A model generated the notes under the pieces. It had not been told where the DNA came from and searched no databases. It saw only the letters and a list, made by a program, of their open reading frames with translations. This document shows positions 61,856 through 64,000 of a stretch of 64,000 nucleotides of DNA, one piece after another. A program made the position numbers and the translations under genes. The stretch lies in NCBI GenBank assembly GCA_027532555.1, contig JAPZTJ010000002.1, positions 1-64,000 of the forward strand, in the 5' to 3' direction. The first letter of the stretch is position 1, and the number at the start of each line of letters is the position of its first letter. Origin of the DNA: Aquidulcibacter sp. (lineage in GTDB: Bacteria > Pseudomonadota > Alphaproteobacteria > Caulobacterales > Aquidulcibacteraceae).

Positions 61856-64000
61856 TTAGAACTCGTAGCGGACGCCGACTTGGATCTGCCAACGCGAACG
61901 ATCGACGTTGCGGGTCTTTGGGTTGGTCAGAATGGTCGATGGGTTGGTGATGCGGTAACGGTTGCAAAGAACAGTACCAGTATTGTTCACAGCACCCGTC
62001 GCATCGGCGCAAGCGGCTGTGTAGAGGGTTTGCTGGTCACCATACTCCTCAACAACACCCCAGTCTTCGTTGATCATGTTCAACACGTTCTGGAAGTCAA
62101 AGGTCAAGAAGCCCTTATGGCCTTCAAAGGCACCTGGCAGCTCTTGGCTGATGCGCATATCCAACAAATGGATTTGGTCATTGGTGTTGAAGCCACGCGG
62201 GGCGATCTGACCTGCTGGCAGGCCAAAGTTGTTGATCAGAGTCTTGACCGAATTGAAGGTTGCCAATGAGTCGAAAGCAACTTTGCTGTCACTGCTCACC
62301 AAGATTGCTCCCGACGTCGAAGTGCTGGTGGTCCCGGACAGGTCAGGGATATACGCCAATTGGCCGCCCTTATTGACGCCGGTGACGATGGATCGGCCAG
62401 AGCCTGTGTTCATCAACCAGCTGAATGGACGTCCGGCACGTACGTCGCCGAACAACTCAAGGCGGGTTTCAAGTTCCTTGAATGGCGTTGCACGCCAGCC
62501 GAAGGAGTATTTGAACACATTCTCAATCTCTTCTTGACCCCGACCCGTTACTGGGTTGGCTGGGTCAAGTGCCGACAAGGCACCACCATAGAGTGAGCTG
62601 GCGGTCGAGCTAAAGCGGCCTGTGCTATTCAACTCGTTGATGTTTTGAAGCGTGTAGGACATCGACCAATTGATGCCGAAATCATAAGACTTGCTCGCCG
62701 AGATAGCAGCGATGAAGGCATCACCCAAATCGCCGTCTGGATTGTAGAGTTGGATGTCACGGTTCGAGCCACCGACTGCGGCGGTCGAATTGATCACGGT
62801 GCCTGGAACGGCCGCACGGGCGGCTGTTGGGATTGCATCATAACGCTTACGACCATCTGGGGTCAGCGCTTGCTGGCCATTGATGATCAGTGGCGTGGCA
62901 CGCAAGTCGCGGAACGCATACCCTGTTTGAACTTTGGTATAGACCAGGTCCAAGCCGAGGTTCAGGCCAAAAGCTTCGCCGGTTACGGCCACGTTGGCTT
63001 TCCACTCAGATGGGATATCCAAATTTGGGGCGATCGAGTTTGTCTCAGCGGCCGGTGGTGGAGTCACACCGCCCAACAATGCCAACACTTGTGCTGGAAT
63101 CGCGCGACCAAAATTTGCGCCAACAAGATTGTCAAGCGCGAGCGAACCAATCGCATTGGTGAAGCCGGGAGCTGCGCCAGTTTCGGTGAAGCCGGTTGCG
63201 GTACGTTGAATGTCAACGCCGACTGTCAACACACCTGTGTTGGAGAAGGAGTTCGACAGGAACACGTCAGGCAAACCGCCTGAGAATAGACCAACGCCAC
63301 CCGATACGCGGATGTCAGCTGGTGCGTTCCAGTTGAAGCTGACGCGCGGCATCACGATGGACAGGCCATCATAAGTCGCTTGGTTCGTGAAACCAAATCG
63401 GTTGGAGAAGTTGGCGTTTGCAGCTGGTGCGGCGTCAACTGTGTAGCTTTCAACGCGCAGACCACCGGTCAAACGGAAATCATCTGTAACCGACCACGTG
63501 TCTTGCAAGTAACCTGACAGAATTTGGTAGGTGAATTCCGCTGCTGCCTTGTTGGGGTCGCCCGACGGATTGTTGGTGTACTGAAGACGGTTGGCCCGAC
63601 CTGCTTGGAAATCAGCGACCGAGTCAAAATAGTAGGTGCCGTCAGAGTTTGGCACGAACAGGTTGAAAATGTCGCGCTCTTGCCATTGCAGACCGGCCTT
63701 CAGCTGGTGATCGCCCAAGCGATAACGGGCTTCGAACTGGCCCTGCGTGTTGGTGGTGGCCAAAAAGTTAGCATGACGGAATTGGTCTGGACCAAAACGG
63801 ACAACGCCGCGCGACTGCCCCGTAGCTGCGGCGCAAGTAATCAAAGGCTGGCTGCCGGTTGCATCGAGCGAGGTCAAGGTCGAGCAAACCGTAACATCCG
63901 CAAACTCTTGGCCACTAGGTGGCTGTTGCAGGCGGACGTAATCGCGATAGCTGATGCGGGCTTCAGTTTGGAACTTGTCGTTCCAATCCGAGTTCAGTTG
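61856..64000 (-). CDS. TonB-dependent receptor, Oar-like, N-terminus beyond the window
   Basis: 715 codons are visible; the frame is open through 64000, so the start is outside. The C-terminal sequence SRWQIQVGVRYEF ends in Phe, as in outer-membrane barrels. Segments such as FNDLWG-like TRLELFGDVRAGRPFSW, NTNDQIHLLDMRISQELPG and FLTFDFQNVLNMIN match the Oar-like group, whose members also have a carboxypeptidase-like N-terminal domain, here not visible. The cargo is unknown; neighbours (PhoD) hint at phosphate-containing compounds but do not prove it. It can be energised by the ExbB-ExbD-TonB operon 6 kb downstream. A TTG at 63877 is internal. Confidence 0.85.
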   Translation of the reverse strand, partial: QLNSDWNDKFQTEARISYRDYVRLQQPPSGQEFADVTVCSTLTSLDATGSQPLITCAAATGQSRGVVRFGPDQFRHANFLATTNTQGQFEARYRLGDHQLKAGLQWQERDIFNLFVPNSDGTYYFDSVADFQAGRANRLQYTNNPSGDPNKAAAEFTYQILSGYLQDTWSVTDDFRLTGGLRVESYTVDAAPAANANFSNRFGFTNQATYDGLSIVMPRVSFNWNAPADIRVSGGVGLFSGGLPDVFLSNSFSNTGVLTVGVDIQRTATGFTETGAAPGFTNAIGSLALDNLVGANFGRAIPAQVLALLGGVTPPPAAETNSIAPNLDIPSEWKANVAVTGEAFGLNLGLDLVYTKVQTGYAFRDLRATPLIINGQQALTPDGRKRYDAIPTAARAAVPGTVINSTAAVGGSNRDIQLYNPDGDLGDAFIAAISASKSYDFGINWSMSYTLQNINELNSTGRFSSTASSLYGGALSALDPANPVTGRGQEEIENVFKYSFGWRATPFKELETRLELFGDVRAGRPFSWLMNTGSGRSIVTGVNKGGQLAYIPDLSGTTSTSTSGAILVSSDSKVAFDSLATFNSVKTLINNFGLPAGQIAPRGFNTNDQIHLLDMRISQELPGAFEGHKGFLTFDFQNVLNMINEDWGVVEEYGDQQTLYTAACADATGAVNNTGTVLCNRYRITNPSTILTNPKTRNVDRSRWQIQVGVRYEF

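Noticed and set aside
61734..61860. PHO box upstream of phoD
   Set aside because: Only a single half-site-like sequence near 61840 (GTTACAG, inside the receptor end) and no second repeat at 4-bp spacing.

Overview
The window is a gene-dense stretch of an alphaproteobacterial chromosome at moderate GC. The clade call rests on several genes: a DUF1013/TrcR-type regulator, an aa3-type cytochrome c oxidase subunit IV, an alphaproteobacterial CheY-CheZ pair, a CsgG/HfaB-type tail, a DUF971-Trm112-LON-CnoX operon, and a PHO box of the form used by alphaproteobacteria. A Caulobacterales-like organism (Caulobacteraceae or Hyphomonadaceae relative) is my best guess, but no rRNA is present to test it. 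There is one tRNA (Gly-GCC), no CRISPR array and no insertion sequence. I see no clear genomic island; most of the window reads as chromosomal housekeeping and envelope genes.

Layout. 0-8.6 kb: tail of a CsgG-family gene, a VOC-domain lipoprotein, the yqiJ-yqiK flotillin pair, a methyltransferase operon, an SDR-VOC pair, an acyltransferase broken by one in-frame stop codon, and a PuuE-like deacetylase. 8.6-17 kb: M16 protease, the divergent epmA/efp pair, a lipoprotein gamma-glutamyltransferase, an SDR and rlmN. 17-20 kb: a PHO-box-preceded phosphonate/phosphate transporter in which ATPase and substrate-binding protein are one polypeptide, followed by phnE. 20-28 kb: cheY-cheZ, maoC-ribF, the cnoX-LON-trm112-DUF971 operon, proX, tRNA-Gly, a DUF5690 transporter and an esterase. 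28-38.4 kb: a membrane-anchored M28 peptidase, the DUF1013 regulator, a subtilisin-like lipoprotein with a 24-proline spacer, recQ, an EF-hand protein and a MoxR-VWA pair. 38.5-42 kb: a circularly permuted ATP-grasp, alpha-E and transglutaminase operon. 42-55 kb: TetR, a glycosyltransferase, an ABC1 kinase, hydrolases, COX IV, zapA, an Lhr-type helicase with an MFS gene, proA and a deoxyhypusine-synthase-like gene. 55-64 kb: tonB-exbD-exbD-exbB, aguB-aguA, a PhoD-type phosphatase and an incomplete Oar-like TonB-dependent receptor.

How the parts connect. EF-P and its lysine ligase sit in the same window as two extreme polyproline proteins (the S8 protease and TonB), which are the type of protein EF-P is needed to translate. 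AguA and AguB make putrescine from agmatine, and the deoxyhypusine-synthase-like enzyme probably uses polyamines to make homospermidine, since bacteria have no eIF5A. The ExbB/ExbD/TonB operon could energise the adjacent receptor. The PHO box and the PhoD-type phosphatase point to phosphorus scavenging. Genes are tightly packed: many same-strand pairs overlap through ATGA or TAATG, and four convergent pairs share exactly 4 bp so that their stop codons interlock.

The least ordinary observations are the PhnC-TM-PhnD fusion under a PHO box, the single in-frame TGA at a Trp position of the acyltransferase, the lipoprotein-polyproline-subtilisin architecture, and the deoxyhypusine-synthase-like gene near agmatine-to-putrescine genes in an organism that modifies EF-P by the EpmA route. 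I found nothing I would call a wholly new system.
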